From the NCBI RefSeq assembly GCF_904849725.1, contig NC_058524.1:509996263-510060262 (forward strand): a DNA stretch of 64,000 nucleotides. The letters are read 5' to 3'. Under the pieces are notes generated by a model. It ran no database searches. It had not been told where the DNA came from and worked only from the letters and a program-made list of their open reading frames with translations. The stretch is from Hordeum vulgare subsp. vulgare (Eukaryota > Streptophyta > Magnoliopsida > Poales > Poaceae). Every line of letters starts with the position of its first letter. The first letter of the stretch is position 1. The position numbers were made by a program, and so were the translations under genes. Shown here one piece after another: positions 44,712-56,479 of this stretch.

Positions 44712-47700
44712 TTACATTGTAATAAATCTAACACCCATACAGTTCTGGTGTCGATCATGTTTTGGCCGTGGAAGAGGTTTAGTCAGCGGGTTTGCTACAT
44801 TCTGATCCGTGTGCACTTTGCATATATTTACGTCCTCCTCCTCGACGTAGTCGTGGATGAGGTTGAAGCGTCGTTTGATGTGTCTGGTCTTCTTGTGAAA
44901 CCTTGGTTCCTTTGCCAGGGCAATGGCACCAGTGTTGTCACAGAACAAGGTTATTGGATCCAGTGCACTTGGCACCACTCCAAGATCCGTCATGAACTGC
45001 TTCATCCAGACACCCTCCTTAGCCGTCTCCGAGGCAGCCATGTACTCTGCTTCACATGTAGAATCTGCTACGACGCTTTGCTTGGAACTGCACCAGCTTA
45101 CTGCACCCCCATTAAGAATAAATACGTATCCGGTTTGCGACTTAGAGTCGTCCGGATCTGTGTCAAAGCTTGCATCGACGTAACCTTTTACGGCGAGCTC
45201 TTCGTCACCTCCATACACGAGAAACATCTCCTTAGTCCTTTTCAGGTACTTCAGGATATTCTTGACCGCTGTCCAGTGATCCACTCCTGGATTACTCTGG
45301 AACCTACCTGCCATACTTATGGCCAGGCTAACATCTGGTCTAGTGCACAGCATCGCATACATGATAGAACCTATGGCTGAAGCATAGGGGACGGAGCGCA
45401 TATGCTCTCTATCTTCATCAGTTGCTGGGCACTGAGTCTTACTCAATCTCGTACCTTGTAAAACTGGCAAGAACCCTTTCTTGGACTGTTCCATTTTGAA
45501 CCTCTTCAAAACTTTATCAAGGTATGTGCTTTGTGAAAGTCCTATCACGCGTTTTGATCTATCCCTATAGATCTTAATGCCTAGAATGTAAGCAGCTTCT
45601 CCTAGGTCCTTCATAGAGAAACTTTTATTCAAGTAACCTTTTATGCTCTCCAAAAGCTCTACGTTGTTTCCAATCAGTAATATGTCATCCACATATAATA
45701 TTAGAAACGCCACAGAGCTCCCACTCACTTTCTTGTAAATACAAGATTCTCCAACCACTTGTATAAACCCAAATGCTTTGATCACCTCATCAAAGCTTTT
45801 GTTCCAACTCCGAGATGCTTGCACCAGTCCATAAATGGATCGCTGGAGCTTGCACACCTTGTCAGCATTTTTAGGATCGACAAAACCTTCGGGTTGCATC
45901 ATATACAACTCTTCCTTAAGGAAACCGTTAAGGAACGCCGTTTTGACATCCATCTGCCAGATTTCATAATCGAAAAATGCAGCCATTGCTAACATGATTC
46001 TGACGGACTTAAGCATTGCCACGGGAGAGAAAGTCTCATCGTAGTCAATTCCTGGAACTTGTGAAAAACCCTTTGCCACAAGTCGAGCTTTATAAACGGT
46101 CACATTACCGTCTGCGTCCGTCTTCTTCTTAAAGATCCATTTGTTCTGAATAGCCTTGCGGCCCTCAGGTAGTATCTCCAAAGTCCACACTTTGTTCTCA
46201 TACATGTATCCTATCTCGGATTTCATGGCTTCTAGCCATTTGTTGGAATCTGGGCCCACCATTGCTTCTTCATAATTTGCAGGTTCATTGTTGTCTAACA
46301 ACATGATTGATAAGACGGGATTACCGTACCACTCTGGAGCAGCGCATGATCTCGTCGACTTGCGGGGTTCAACAGAAACTTGAACTGGAGTTTCATGATC
46401 ATCATCATTAACTTCCTCCTCAACCAGCGCCGCAACGACGGAGGTTTCCCCTTGCCCTGCGCCACCATCCAGAGGGATGAGAGGTTCGACAACCTCGTCA
46501 AGTTCTATCTTCCTCCCACTCAATTCTCTCGAGAGAAACTCCTTCTCGAGAAAATTTCCGTTCTTAGCAACAAACACTTTGCCCTCGGATTTGAGATAGA
46601 AGGTGTACCCAACTGTCTCTTTTGGGTAACTTATGAAGACGCATTTTTCCGCTTTGGGTTCCAGCTTTTCAGGCTGAAGCTTTTTGACATAAGCATCACA
46701 TCCCCAAACTTTAAGAAACGACAACTTTGGCCTTTTGCCATACCACAGTTCGTATGGTGTCGTCTCAACGGATTTTGATGGTGCCCTATTTAAAGTGAAT
46801 GCAGCTGTTTCTAATGCATAACCCCAAAATGATAACGGCAAATCAGTAAGAGACATCATAGATCGCACCATCTCTAACAAAGTACGATTACGACGTTCGG
46901 ACACACCATTACGCTGTGGTGTTCCAGGCGGTGTTAACTGCGAAACAATTCCACATTGTCTTAAGTGAGTACCAAACTCGAAACTCAGATATTCACCCCC
47001 ACGATCAGACCGTAGGAACTTGATCTTCTTGTTCCGATGATTTTCCACTTCACTCTGAAATTGCTTGAACTTTTCAAATGTTTCAGACTTGTGTTTCATC
47101 AAGTAGACATAACCATATCTACTTAAATCGTCAGTGAAGGTGAGGAAATAACGATATCTGCCACGTGCCTCTACGCTCATTGGACCACGCACATCGGTAT
47201 GTATGATTTCCAACAAGTCACTTGCACGCTCCATTGTTCCGGAGAACGGAGTCTTAGTCATCTTGCCCATGAGGCATGGTTCGCACGTGTCAAGTGAATC
47301 AAAATCAAGTGACTCCAAAAGTCCATCAGCATGGAGTTTCTTCATGCGCTTTACACCAATATGACCCAAGCGGCAGTGCCACAAAAATATGGTGCTATCA
47401 TTGTTTACTCTAACTCTTTTGGTCTCAATGTTATGTATATGTGTATCGCTATCAAGATTCAATATGAACAATCCTCTCACATTCGGTGCATGACCATAAA
47501 AGATGTTACTCATAGAAATAGAACAACCATTATTCTCAGACTTAAAAGAGTAACCGTCTCGCAATAAACAAGATCCAGATATAATGTTCATGCTCAACGC
47601 AGGCACTAAATAACAATGATTTAAGTTCATCACTAATCCCGATGGTAGCTGAAGTGACACTGTGCCGACGGCGATTGCATCAACCTTGGAACCATTTCCT

Positions 47701-48692
47701 ACGCGCATCGTCACTTCGTCTTTCGCCAGCCTTCGTCTATTCCGCAGTTCCTGTTTCGAGTTGCAAATGTGAGCAACAGAACCGGTATCGAATACCCAGG
47801 CACTACTACGAGAGCCGGTTAAGTACACATCAATAACATGTATATCAAATATACCTGATTTTTCTTTGCCTGCCTTCTTATCTGCCAGATACTTGGGGCA
47901 ATTGCGCTTCCATTGACCCATACCCTTGCAATAGAAGCACTCTGTTTCAGGCTTAGGTCTAGCCTTGGGTTTCTTCGGCGGATTGGCAACAGGCTTGCCG
48001 CTCTTCTTAGAATTTCCCTTCTTGCCTTTGCCGTTTCTCTTGAAACTAGTGGTCTTGCTCACCATTAACACTTGATGCTCTTTACGGAGTTCAGACTCTG
48101 CGACTTTCAGCATCGCAAACAACTCGCCGGGAGACTTGTTCATCCCTTGCATGTTGTAGTTCAACACAAAGCCTTTATAGCTTGGCGGCAGTGATTGAAG
48201 GATTCTGTCAGTGATAGCCTCTTGCGGGAGTTCAATCCCCAGTTCAGCTAGACGGTTTGAGTACCCAGACATTTTGAGCACATGTTCACTGACAGACAAG
48301 TTTTCCTCCATCTTGCAAGCATAGAATTTATCGGAGGTCTCATACCTCTCGATCCGGGTGTTCTTCTGAAAGATAAACTTCAACTCCTGGAACATCTCAA
48401 ATGCTCCATGACGCTCAAAGCGACGTTGAAGTCCCGGTTCTAAGCCATACAAGACTGCACATTGAACTACTGAGTAGTCCTCCTTACGTGCTAACCAAGC
48501 GTTCTTAACATCCTGATCAGCCATAGCGGGTGGTTCATCTCCTAGCGCAGCATTAAGGACATAATCCTTCTTCCCAGCTTGTAAGATTAGCTTAAGATTA
48601 CGAGCCCAGTCTACAAAGTTGCTTCCATCATCTTTCAACTTAGCTTTCTCTAGGAACGTATTAAAATTCAGGATGACACTCGCGTGAGCCAT
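44712..48692 (-). CDS. BARE-like gag-pol polyprotein, full length and open
   Basis: One uninterrupted frame of 1326 residues. Gag with the copia capsid core occupies about residues 1-250. A zinc knuckle CFYCKGMGQWKRNC at about 252 has Gln where the metal-binding His is expected. Protease active site FDTGSVAHIC is at about 300. Integrase has its HHCC finger (HCRLGH ... CEPC) at about 437-473 and catalytic Asp, Asp, Glu near 499, 563 and 598 (HTDVRGP, LRSDRGGEY, NGVSERRNR). Reverse transcriptase has the YVDD box at about 999-1002. RNase H follows with EAEYMAA and DNTGAIALAKE near the C-terminus. Start, length and order match autonomous BARE-type elements, so apart from the knuckle change every enzyme looks complete. 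It forms virus-like particles in the cytoplasm and inserts new copies in the nucleus. Confidence 0.95.
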   Translation of the reverse strand: MAHASVILNFNTFLEKAKLKDDGSNFVDWARNLKLILQAGKKDYVLNAALGDEPPAMADQDVKNAWLARKEDYSVVQCAVLYGLEPGLQRRFERHGAFEMFQELKFIFQKNTRIERYETSDKFYACKMEENLSVSEHVLKMSGYSNRLAELGIELPQEAITDRILQSLPPSYKGFVLNYNMQGMNKSPGELFAMLKVAESELRKEHQVLMVSKTTSFKRNGKGKKGNSKKSGKPVANPPKKPKARPKPETECFYCKGMGQWKRNCPKYLADKKAGKEKSGIFDIHVIDVYLTGSRSSAWVFDTGSVAHICNSKQELRNRRRLAKDEVTMRVGNGSKVDAIAVGTVSLQLPSGLVMNLNHCYLVPALSMNIISGSCLLRDGYSFKSENNGCSISMSNIFYGHAPNVRGLFILNLDSDTHIHNIETKRVRVNNDSTIFLWHCRLGHIGVKRMKKLHADGLLESLDFDSLDTCEPCLMGKMTKTPFSGTMERASDLLEIIHTDVRGPMSVEARGRYRYFLTFTDDLSRYGYVYLMKHKSETFEKFKQFQSEVENHRNKKIKFLRSDRGGEYLSFEFGTHLRQCGIVSQLTPPGTPQRNGVSERRNRTLLEMVRSMMSLTDLPLSFWGYALETAAFTLNRAPSKSVETTPYELWYGKRPKLSFLKVWGCDAYVKKLQPEKLEPKAEKCVFISYPKETVGYTFYLKSEGKVFVAKNGNFLEKEFLSRELSGRKIELDEVVEPLIPLDGGAGQGETSVVAALVEEEVNDDDHETPVQVSVEPRKSTRSCAAPEWYGNPVLSIMLLDNNEPANYEEAMVGPDSNKWLEAMKSEIGYMYENKVWTLEILPEGRKAIQNKWIFKKKTDADGNVTVYKARLVAKGFSQVPGIDYDETFSPVAMLKSVRIMLAMAAFFDYEIWQMDVKTAFLNGFLKEELYMMQPEGFVDPKNADKVCKLQRSIYGLVQASRSWNKSFDEVIKAFGFIQVVGESCIYKKVSGSSVAFLILYVDDILLIGNNVELLESIKGYLNKSFSMKDLGEAAYILGIKIYRDRSKRVIGLSQSTYLDKVLKRFKMEQSKKGFLPVLQGTRLSKTQCPATDEDREHMRSVPYASAIGSIMYAMLCTRPDVSLAISMAGRFQSNPGVDHWTAVKNILKYLKRTKEMFLVYGGDEELAVKGYVDASFDTDPDDSKSQTGYVFILNGGAVSWCSSKQSVVADSTCEAEYMAASETAKEGVWMKQFMTDLGVVPSALDPITLFCDNTGAIALAKEPRFHKKTRHIKRRFNLIHDYVEEEDVNICKVHTDQNVANPLTKPLPRPKHDRHQNCMGVRFITM

Positions 48693-49933
48693 GATCTACA
48701 ACACAAATATATTCAAAGTGGACTTAGACTATGTTCAAGATAATTAGAGTTTAACTTAATCAAATTATTTGCTAAACTCCCACTCAAAAAGTACATCTCT
48801 CTAGTCATTTGAGTGGTTCATGATCCACTTACACTAGCTCAAGTCCGATCATCACGTGAGTTGAGTATAGTTTCAGTGGTAAGCATCCCTATGCTAATCA
48901 TATCATCTATATGATTCATGATCGACCTTTCGGTCTCATGTGTTCCGAGGCCATGTTTGCACATGCTAGGCTCGTCAAGCTTAACCCGAGTGTTCTGCGT
49001 GCGCAACTGTTTTGCACCCGTTGTATGTGAACGTTGAGTCTATCACACCCGATCATCACGTGGTGTCTCGAAACGACGAACTGTAGCAACGGTGCATAGT
49101 CGGGGAGAACACAATTTCGTCTTGAAATTTTAGTGAGAGATCACCTCATAACGCTACCGTCGTTCTAAGCAAAATAAGGTGCATAAAAGGATTAACATCA
49201 CATGCAATTCATAAGTGACATGATATGGCCATCATCTCGTGCTTCTTGATCTCCATCACCAAAGCACCGGCACGATCTTCTTGTCACCGGCGCCACACCA
49301 TGATCATCCATCAACGTGTTGCCATAGGGGTTGTCGTGCTACTTATGCTATTACTACTAAAGCTACATCCTAGCAAAATAGTAAACGCATCTGCAAGCAC
49401 ATATGTTAGTATAAAGACAACCCTATGGCTCCTGCCGGTTGCCGTACCATCGACGTGCAAGTCGATATTTCTATTACAACATGATCATCTCATACATCCA
49501 ATATATCACGTCACATTGTTGGCCATATCACATCACAATCATACCCTGCAAAAACAAGTTAGACGTCCTCTAATTTTGTTGTTGCATGTTTTACGTGGTG
49601 ACCAAGGGTATCTAGTAGGATCGCATCTTACTTACGCAAACACCACAACGGAGATATATGAGTTGCTATTTAACCTCATCCAAGGACCTCCTCGGTCAAA
49701 TTCGATTCAACTAAAGTTGGAGAAACTGACACTTGCCAGTCATCTTTGAGCAACGTGGTTACTCATAGCGATGAAACCAGTCTCTCGTAAGCGTACGAGT
49801 AATGTCGGTCCAAGCCGCTTCAATCCAACAATACCGCGGAATCAAGAAAAGACTAAGGAGGGCAGCAAAACGCACATCACCACCCACAAAAACTTTTGTG
49901 TTCTACTCGAGAAGACATCTACGCATGAACCTA
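48693..49933 (-). other. BARE-like leader (5' untranslated region)
   Basis: About 1.24 kb between primer site and polyprotein start. Open frames on the plus strand here (for example 49225-49749) have no family motif. Long leaders of this kind carry packaging signals in BARE elements, which I cannot pinpoint. Confidence 0.7.
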
Positions 49934-49945
49934 GCTCTGATACCA
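49934..49945 (-). promoter_or_regulatory. BARE-like primer-binding site (initiator tRNA-Met)
   Basis: On the minus strand TGGTATCAGAGC starts one base after the 5' LTR end, the canonical Met primer site. Confidence 0.92.
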
Positions 49946-49946
49946 C

Positions 49947-51768
49947 TGTTGGGGAACGTCGCATGGGAAACAAAAATTTTCCTACGCGCACGAAGACCTA
50001 TCATGGTGATGTCCATCTACGAGAGGGGATGAGTGATCTACGTACCCTTGTAGATCGTACAGAAGAAGCGTTAGAGAACGCGGTTGATGTAGTGGAACGT
50101 CCTCACGTCCCTCGATCCGCCCCGCGAACAATCCCGCGATCAGTCCCACGATCTAGTACCGAACGGACGACACCTCCGCGTTCAGCACACGTACAGCTCG
50201 ACGATGATCTCGGCCTTCTTGATCCAGCAAGAGAGACGGAGAGGTAGAAGAGTTCTCCGACAGCGTGACGACGCTCCGGAGGTTGGTGATGATCTTGTCT
50301 CAGCAGGGCTCCGCCCGAGCTCCGCAGAAACGCGATCTAGAGGAAAAACTATGGAGGTATGTGGTCGGGCAGCCGTGAGAAAGTCGTCTCAAATCAGCCC
50401 TAATTGCTCCATATATATAGGAGGAGGGAGGGGGACCTTGCCTTGAGGTCCAAGGGACCCTCAAGGGGTCGGCCGAGCCAAGGGGGGGAGGACTCCCCCC
50501 CCAAACCGAGTTGGACTTGGTTTGGTGGGAGGAGTCCCCCTCCCTTCCCACCTCCTCCCTCTTTTTTTTTCTTTTCCTTTGATTTCTTTTTCTTGGCGCA
50601 TAGGCCCCCTTGGGGCTGTCCCACCAGCCCACTAAGGGCTGGTGTGTCTCCCCAAAGCCTATGGGCTTCCCCGGGGTGGGTTGCCCCCCCCGGTGAACTC
50701 CCGGAACCCATTCGTCATTCCCGGTACATTCCCGGTAACTCCGAAAACCTTCCGGTAATCAAATGAGGTCATCCTATATATCAATATTCGTTTCCGGACC
50801 ATTCCGGAAACCCTCGTGACGTCCATGATCTCATCCGGGACTCCGAACAACGTTCGGTAACCAACCATATAACTCAAATACGCATAAAACAACGTCGAAC
50901 CTTAAGTGTGCAGACCCTGCGGGTTCGAGAACTATGTAGACATGACCCGAGAGACTCCTCGGTCAATATCCAATAGCGGGACCTGGATGCCCATATTGGA
51001 TCCTACATATTCTATGAAGATCTTATCGTTTGAACCTCAGTGCCAAGGATTCGTATAATCCCGTATGTCATTCCCTTTGTCCTTCGGTATGTTACTTGCC
51101 CGAGATTCGATCGTCAGTATCCGCATACCTATTTCAATCTCGTTTACCGACAAGTCTCTTTACTCGTTCGGTAATACAAGATCCCGCAACTTACACTAAG
51201 TTACATTGCTTGCAAGGCTTATGTGTGATGTTGTATTACCGAGTGGGCCCCGAGATACCTCTACGTCATACGAAGTGACAAATCCCAGTCTTGATCCATA
51301 CTAACTCAACTAACACCTTCGGAGATACCTGTAGAGCATCTTTATAGTCACCCAGTTACGTTGCGACGTTTGATACACACAAAGCATTCCTCCGGTGTCA
51401 GTGAGTTATATGATCTCATGGTCATAGGAATAAATACTTGACACGCAGAAAACAGTAGCAACAAAATGACACGATCAACATGCTACGTCTATTAGTTTGG
51501 GTCTAGTCCATCACGTGATTCTCCCAATGACGTGATCCAGTTATCAAGCAAGAACACCTTGTTCATAATCAGAAGACACTGACTATCATCGATCAACTGG
51601 CTAGCCAACTAGAGGCATGCTAGGGACGGTGTTTTGTCTATGTATCCACACATGTAAATGAGTCTTCATTCAATACAATTATAGCATGGATAATAAACTA
51701 TTATCTTGATACAGGAATTATAATAATAACTATACATTTATTATTGCCTCTAGGGCATAATTCCAACA
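49947..51768 (-). repeat. BARE-like 5' LTR
   Basis: 1822 bases, nearly identical to the other LTR. It carries the element promoter; on the minus strand CTATATATATGG (near 50410-50421) is a TATA candidate. Confidence 0.93.
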
Positions 51769-51773
51769 TAAAC

Positions 51774-52620
51774 CAGCCCCTGAATCATGGCAAGATATAA
51801 AATCGGCCCCTGGGTTAGGGAAAAATATGAACAAGGGGGACTTATAATCAAAACCAGTTCAAAGGAAAAATTTATCGACTCAATGAGTTTCAATAGGATA
51901 AGACGAGTGTGCAAAACTCTAGCGTTACCCTTAGGAAACTTTTTGCAAAAAAGCCTCGTTGTTTTAGACCGGCTGATCAGGCGCGAGTCAAGCTTCTATG
52001 AAGCAGGTTCAATGAACCGATGGTTTCTCTATTTTCCATGTGTGACTCTAGCCGGTACCCTTTATGTTTTAGCCAAGACGACTTTAGGGTCCAAATAACG
52101 GATTGACTCGCCTTGAGTACATAGGTCCATTTGGTGACTTGTTCAACACATAGTCCAGTATAACCATTTGTAATGCGGTAATTTTTCGCTAGTCAAGAGG
52201 GTATTCAGGCTGAACTCAATGAGTGGAAGCCCCCAAGTGACCTACGGTTTAGGAAGAAACCAGGCATATGATGACAGAAGCGTATACGCTCTTACTGCAA
52301 AACAACTTGGGGACTAGTATCCCCCAAGTAAGCCGGTTTACTTCTCAAAAACCATATAAGGCGCCTATGTTTGAACCGTGCGACGTGGCAACTTTGGTCC
52401 TCTTTGGCTTACCAGTATCCAGTTTTGAAATAAGTGCAGCATGGCGACTTATGCTCTTTGATACTGATAACGTCCATGTTTGGGTGACTTATAGAACAAT
52501 AAAGACTCATGCTTTCAAAAGCTGAAACGACAAAGGACCCCAAAATTCGTGGGTGCCGGCTTTATTGCTTTCATAATCTATGGATTACAAAAACTTGATA
52601 AAAGAAAGAAAGGGAGCTCA
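51774..52620 (-). other. Gypsy-B spacer between integrase and antisense gene
   Basis: Continuation of Gypsy-B after the BARE-like insertion. No supported coding frame; plus-strand frames of 85-103 codons show no motifs. Confidence 0.5.
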
Positions 52621-52625
52621 TGGCT

Positions 52626-53783
52626 CTATGTATAGTAAGGCCGCAGATGGGCTATGTTCCAGGGGTGAGTTGTCTCAACCTCCATAGTTGGCCGATCTGG
52701 ACGAAGATCCATCAAATAATATGAGCCGTTTCGAAGATTCTTGCTGACGACAAACAGTCCCTCCCATGGAGGTGACAGCTTGTGCATACCGGTATGGTCT
52801 CGAATCAAACGGAGCACTAAGTCGCTTTCCTAGAAAGCTCAGCTCTTGACCCGGCGACTATGATAACGGCGTAAATCCTGTTAGTAAATCACCGACTGTG
52901 ACGCGGCCAAGTCACATTCCTCCTCCAAGACGTCCAGCGAGTCTTGTCGTGCGGACTCGTTGTCCTGCTCCACGTAAGCGGCGACTTGCGGGGAATCATG
53001 TTTGATGTCACTTGGTAACACTGCCTCCAGCCCATAGACCAAAAAGAAAGGAGTAAAACCCGTGGAGCGGTTTGGAGTCGTCCTGATACTCCACAGAACT
53101 GACGGCAACTCCTCGACCCAACATCCTGGCGTGCGTTCCAAATGTACCATGAGTCGAGGCTTAATCCCTCGTAATTTTTCCTGATTCGCCCTCTCTGCCT
53201 GTCCATTAGACTAGGGATGCACCACCACGGAAACGTCAAGTCGGATATGCTTTGGTGAGCAGAATTCTTGCATTGCACCTTTGGATAGGTTAGTACCATT
53301 GTTTGTAATGATACTATGTGGATATCCGAACCGGAAAATTAGCTTCTTCAAGAATTTAACGGTCGTATCAGCATCACAGCTGCTAACAGGTTCTGCTTCC
53401 ACCCATTTGGTAAGTTTGTCAACCGCCACCAACAAATGAGTCTTTTTATTAGAAGACATTTTGAAAGGGCCGACCATATCGAGCCCCCAGACTGCAAACA
53501 ACCAAGTGATTGGTATCATCCGCAATTCCTGAGCCGGTACATGCATCTGACGTGCAAACTTTTGACAGCCATCACATCGGCGAACGATCTCATCCGCGCC
53601 TGCGTGAGCCGTCAACCAATAAAACCCATGCCTGAAGGCTTTAGAAACCAAGGATCGGGATCCAGCATGATGACCACAGTCGCTCGCATGAATCTCATTG
53701 AGCACATCTTTGAAATACCCCTGAGGTGCTTCGCTTATGTAACTTGCCATTGTGTATGACCATAGGTTTGCACCGGCGGACAA
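52626..53783 (-). pseudogene. Gypsy-B integrase (decayed)
   Basis: On the minus strand ASDCGHHAGSRSLVSKAFRH and RRCDGCQKFARQ are the zinc-binding part. WGLDMVGPF contains the first catalytic Asp. HSIITNNGTNL has Asn where the second catalytic Asp belongs. NGQAERANQE follows after two stops and holds the catalytic Glu. The C-terminal part reads WSIRTTPNRSTGFTPFFLVY and MHKLSPPWEGLFVV. Frame breaks occur at about 53220 and 52810-52880. The Asp to Asn change alone would abolish strand transfer. Confidence 0.8.
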
Positions 53784-54899
53784 CTTGGCGAGCTAGCAGC
53801 TCGTCGGCAGGTAACTCGCCTCTGGTGAGATACGCCATGTAGGGAATCGGCCAGTCCGGAGTAGCGTGAAGAGCCGCCACGAGTTGAGATTCGGGGTTTG
53901 GTACCGCCAGGTCTTCTTCCGAAGGCAGTTTTACTGAAGGGTTATACAATATATCCAAAAAGACATTGGGAGGAACCGGCTTACGCTGCGAACCAAGGCG
54001 GGAAAGAGCGTCCGCTGCTTTGTTAAGCCGTCGATCGATGTGATCCACTTAATAGCCACTGAAATGACCCTCCACATCTGACACAGCCCATCTGTAAGCC
54101 GCCATCAAAGGATCTCGTGAATCCCAGGTGCCAGAAACCTGCTGCGCCACGAGATCGGAATCGCCCAAGCATCTCACTCTCGTGAGGTTCATCTCCTTGG
54201 CGAGTCGCAAACCATGAAGCAGAGCTTCGTATTCTACTGCATTGTTAGTACATGGGAGCATGAGTCGGAGGACATAGCAAAACTGTCACCGTGAGGCGAA
54301 GTTATCACCACGCCAGCCCCCGAGCCTTCCAACTGTCTGGACCCGTCAAAATAGATGATCCAATATGTAAGATCTGGTCTTTCCTTAGGGATTTGTAACT
54401 CGGTCCAATCATTGATGAAGTCCACGAGTGCTTGAGACTTGATAGCTGTCCGAGGCGTGTACCGAACCTGATGAGGACCCAGCTCGATGGCCCATTTAGC
54501 AATCCGTCCAGTGGCCTCTCGGTTATGTATGATATCACCGAGGGGAGCGGAGCTGACGATCGTGATCGGGTGTTCCTGAAAGTAATGCTTCAGCTTTTGA
54601 CTCGCCATGAATACCCCAAAAACCATTTTTTGCCAATGCGGGTAATCTTGCTTGGAGAGGGTAAGGACCTCGCTGATGAAATACACCGGTCTTTGGACAG
54701 GGTATTCCTTCCCTTCCCCCTTTCGCTCGACAACTACTGCCACGCTGACTGCTTTGGAATTGGCCGCAATGTACAGGAGCATAGGTTCTTTGTCTGCCGG
54801 AGCCGCCAGCACCGTAGGGTTAGCTAATTGCTGCTTCAAGGTTTCGAAGGCGTCGTTGGCCTCATATGTCCACACGAAACGATCGGTCTTCTTGAGCAA
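53695..54899 (-). pseudogene. Gypsy-B RNase H region (decayed)
   Basis: DRFVWTYEANDAFETLKQQL and PVYFISEVLTLSKQDYP mark the tether after the reverse transcriptase. YWIIYFDGSRQLEGSGAGVV starts a second, archaeal-type RNase H as found in Tat-lineage elements, then VEYEALLHGLRLAKEMNL and DHIDRRLNKAADALSRLGS. Frame breaks lie near 54250 and at a stop at 54049. It normally degrades the RNA strand of the DNA-RNA hybrid. Confidence 0.8.
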
Positions 54900-55795
54900 C
54901 TAATAGAGAGGGATGGCCTTCTCCCCAAGGCGACTTATGAAACGGCTCAAGGCCGCGATTCGACCCGCCATGCGCTGTACTTGGTTAACGTTGGCCGGTT
55001 TTCCAAGCGAAATAATTGCTTCAATCTTCTCTGGGTTGGCCTCGATTCCTCGTTCTGACACCAAGAAACCCAATAGCCTCCCCGCGGGGACACCAAATAT
55101 GCACTTGGTGGGGTTAAGCCTCATCTGGTAAACACGAAGATTGTCGAATGTTTCTTTGAGATCCTCCAACAGCGAGTCCTTGCGGTGAGACCTGACCACG
55201 ATGTCGTCCATGTAAGCGTGGATGTTACGGACTATCTGGCTCTGTAAGAAGTTTTGGATGCAGCGCTGGTAAGTCGCCCCCGCGCTCTTAAGCCCAAACG
55301 GCATGGACACATAACACAAAGCTCCGAACGGGGTTATGAAGGATGTCTTTTCCTGATCCGCCACCGCCATTTTTATCTAGTGGTATCCAGAATAAGCGTA
55401 CAAGAAACACAGACGTTCGCAACCCGCCGTCGAACCTATAATATGATCAATGCGGGGAAGGGCAAACGGATCCTTCGGGCAGGCTCTGTTAAGGTCCGTG
55501 TAATCAATGCACATGCGGAAAGTGCCATTCTTATTGAGTACCAAGACCGGGTTAGCCAGCCATTCTGGATGAAAAACCTCGATGATGAACCCGGCGGCAA
55601 GGAGCCAGGCTACTTCTTCTCCAATCGCCTTACGACGCTCTTCGTTAAACCTGCAGAGGTACTGCCGTACCGGCTTAACTTTGGGGTCAGTATTGAGATG
55701 GTGCTCAGCAAATTCTCTCGGGACACCGGCATGTCAGAAGGTTTCCATGCAAAGATGTCCCGATTCTCACGGATGAATTCGATGAGCGCGCTTTC
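54900..55795 (-). pseudogene. Gypsy-B reverse transcriptase (decayed)
   Basis: Minus-strand blocks in order: EWLANPVLVLNKNGTFRMCI, DYTDLNRACPKDPFALPRID, then a TAG at 55378-55380 in place of the Gln of the usual YSGYHQI. SFITPFGALCYVSMPFGLKS, AGATYQRCIQ and NIHAYMDDIVVRS (catalytic YMDD) follow, then LNPTKCIFGVPAGRLLGFLV. The stop and a further frame break before RNase H show loss of function. Confidence 0.85.
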
Positions 55796-56476
55796 CTATT
55801 TGGGGTCAAGACCCGCCCCAATAGTGAACTGCTTGGTGGAGTCACCCGATGTAAAGTCAATGACTTTGATGTCGTCCGCTGGTTTGAACATGAGGGGTGG
55901 CTCAGAATCAATAGTTGGCCTTTTGAGCGGCATCATGTCTGCCGGGTCGACGTGGGATTGGTGAAACTTAAGTTCCTCGGCCGCACAAGCTGACTCAGCA
56001 TAAGTCGCATCTCCTTCTTCGCACTCTTGGGCTATTTTCCTGTCGCCATGGACAGTGATGGGACCCTTGGGTCCAGGCATCTTGAGCTTGAGATAAACAT
56101 AACACGGGCGGGCCATGAACTTGGCGTAAGCTGGTCGTCCAAACAGCGCATGGTAGGGGCTCTTGATCTTGACTAGCACGAACAAGAGAGACTCGCTCCT
56201 GTAGTTTGATTCCGTGCCAAAAGCCACATTAAGCTTGACCCGCCCAATGGGGTATGCCGACTTACCAGGCACAATACCGTGGAAAACCGTGGATGATGGC
56301 ATCAGGTCCTTCTCGAGGAGATTCATCCGCCGAAAAGTGTCGAAGTATAGGATGTTGATGCTGCTGCCCCGTCCATAAGGACCTTCGGGAGGGTGTAGCC
56401 CCCGACATGGGGAGCCATGACCAGGGCTAAATCGTCGGGGTTGTCGATTCGGGGTGGATGGTCTTCTCGGCTCCAT
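55796..56476 (-). pseudogene. Gypsy-B aspartic protease region
   Basis: GSSINILYFDTFRRMNL contains the second half of the protease active site. Its first half (VLMDG) lies one frame away near 56380, so a frameshift splits the site. RVKLNVAFGTESNYRSE and SPYHALFGRPAYAKFMA (flap and hydrophobic-Gly motif) follow, then the linker to the reverse transcriptase. Confidence 0.7.
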
Positions 56477-56479
56477 GTT

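Larger units (their letters stand above)
42839..51768 (-). mobile_element. BARE/WIS/Angela-like copia retrotransposon, near intact
   Basis: Two LTRs of about 1.82 kb (42839-44659 and 49947-51768) are flanked by a perfect target duplication TAAAC (42834-42838 and 51769-51773). On the minus strand the order is 5' LTR, initiator-Met primer site, a leader of about 1.2 kb, one open polyprotein frame, polypurine tract, 3' LTR. LTR ends are TGTTGGAATTATGCCCTAGA and GACGTTCCCCAACA. By hand count the LTRs differ at about 20 positions (about 1.1%). At the commonly used 1.3e-8 substitutions per site per year this suggests insertion roughly 0.4 million years ago. Confidence 0.95.

Noticed and set aside
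49225..50247. Plus-strand frames of 158-174 codons
   Set aside because: They lie antisense to the leader and LTR of the BARE-like element; the equivalent frame repeats in the other LTR (42855-43139).
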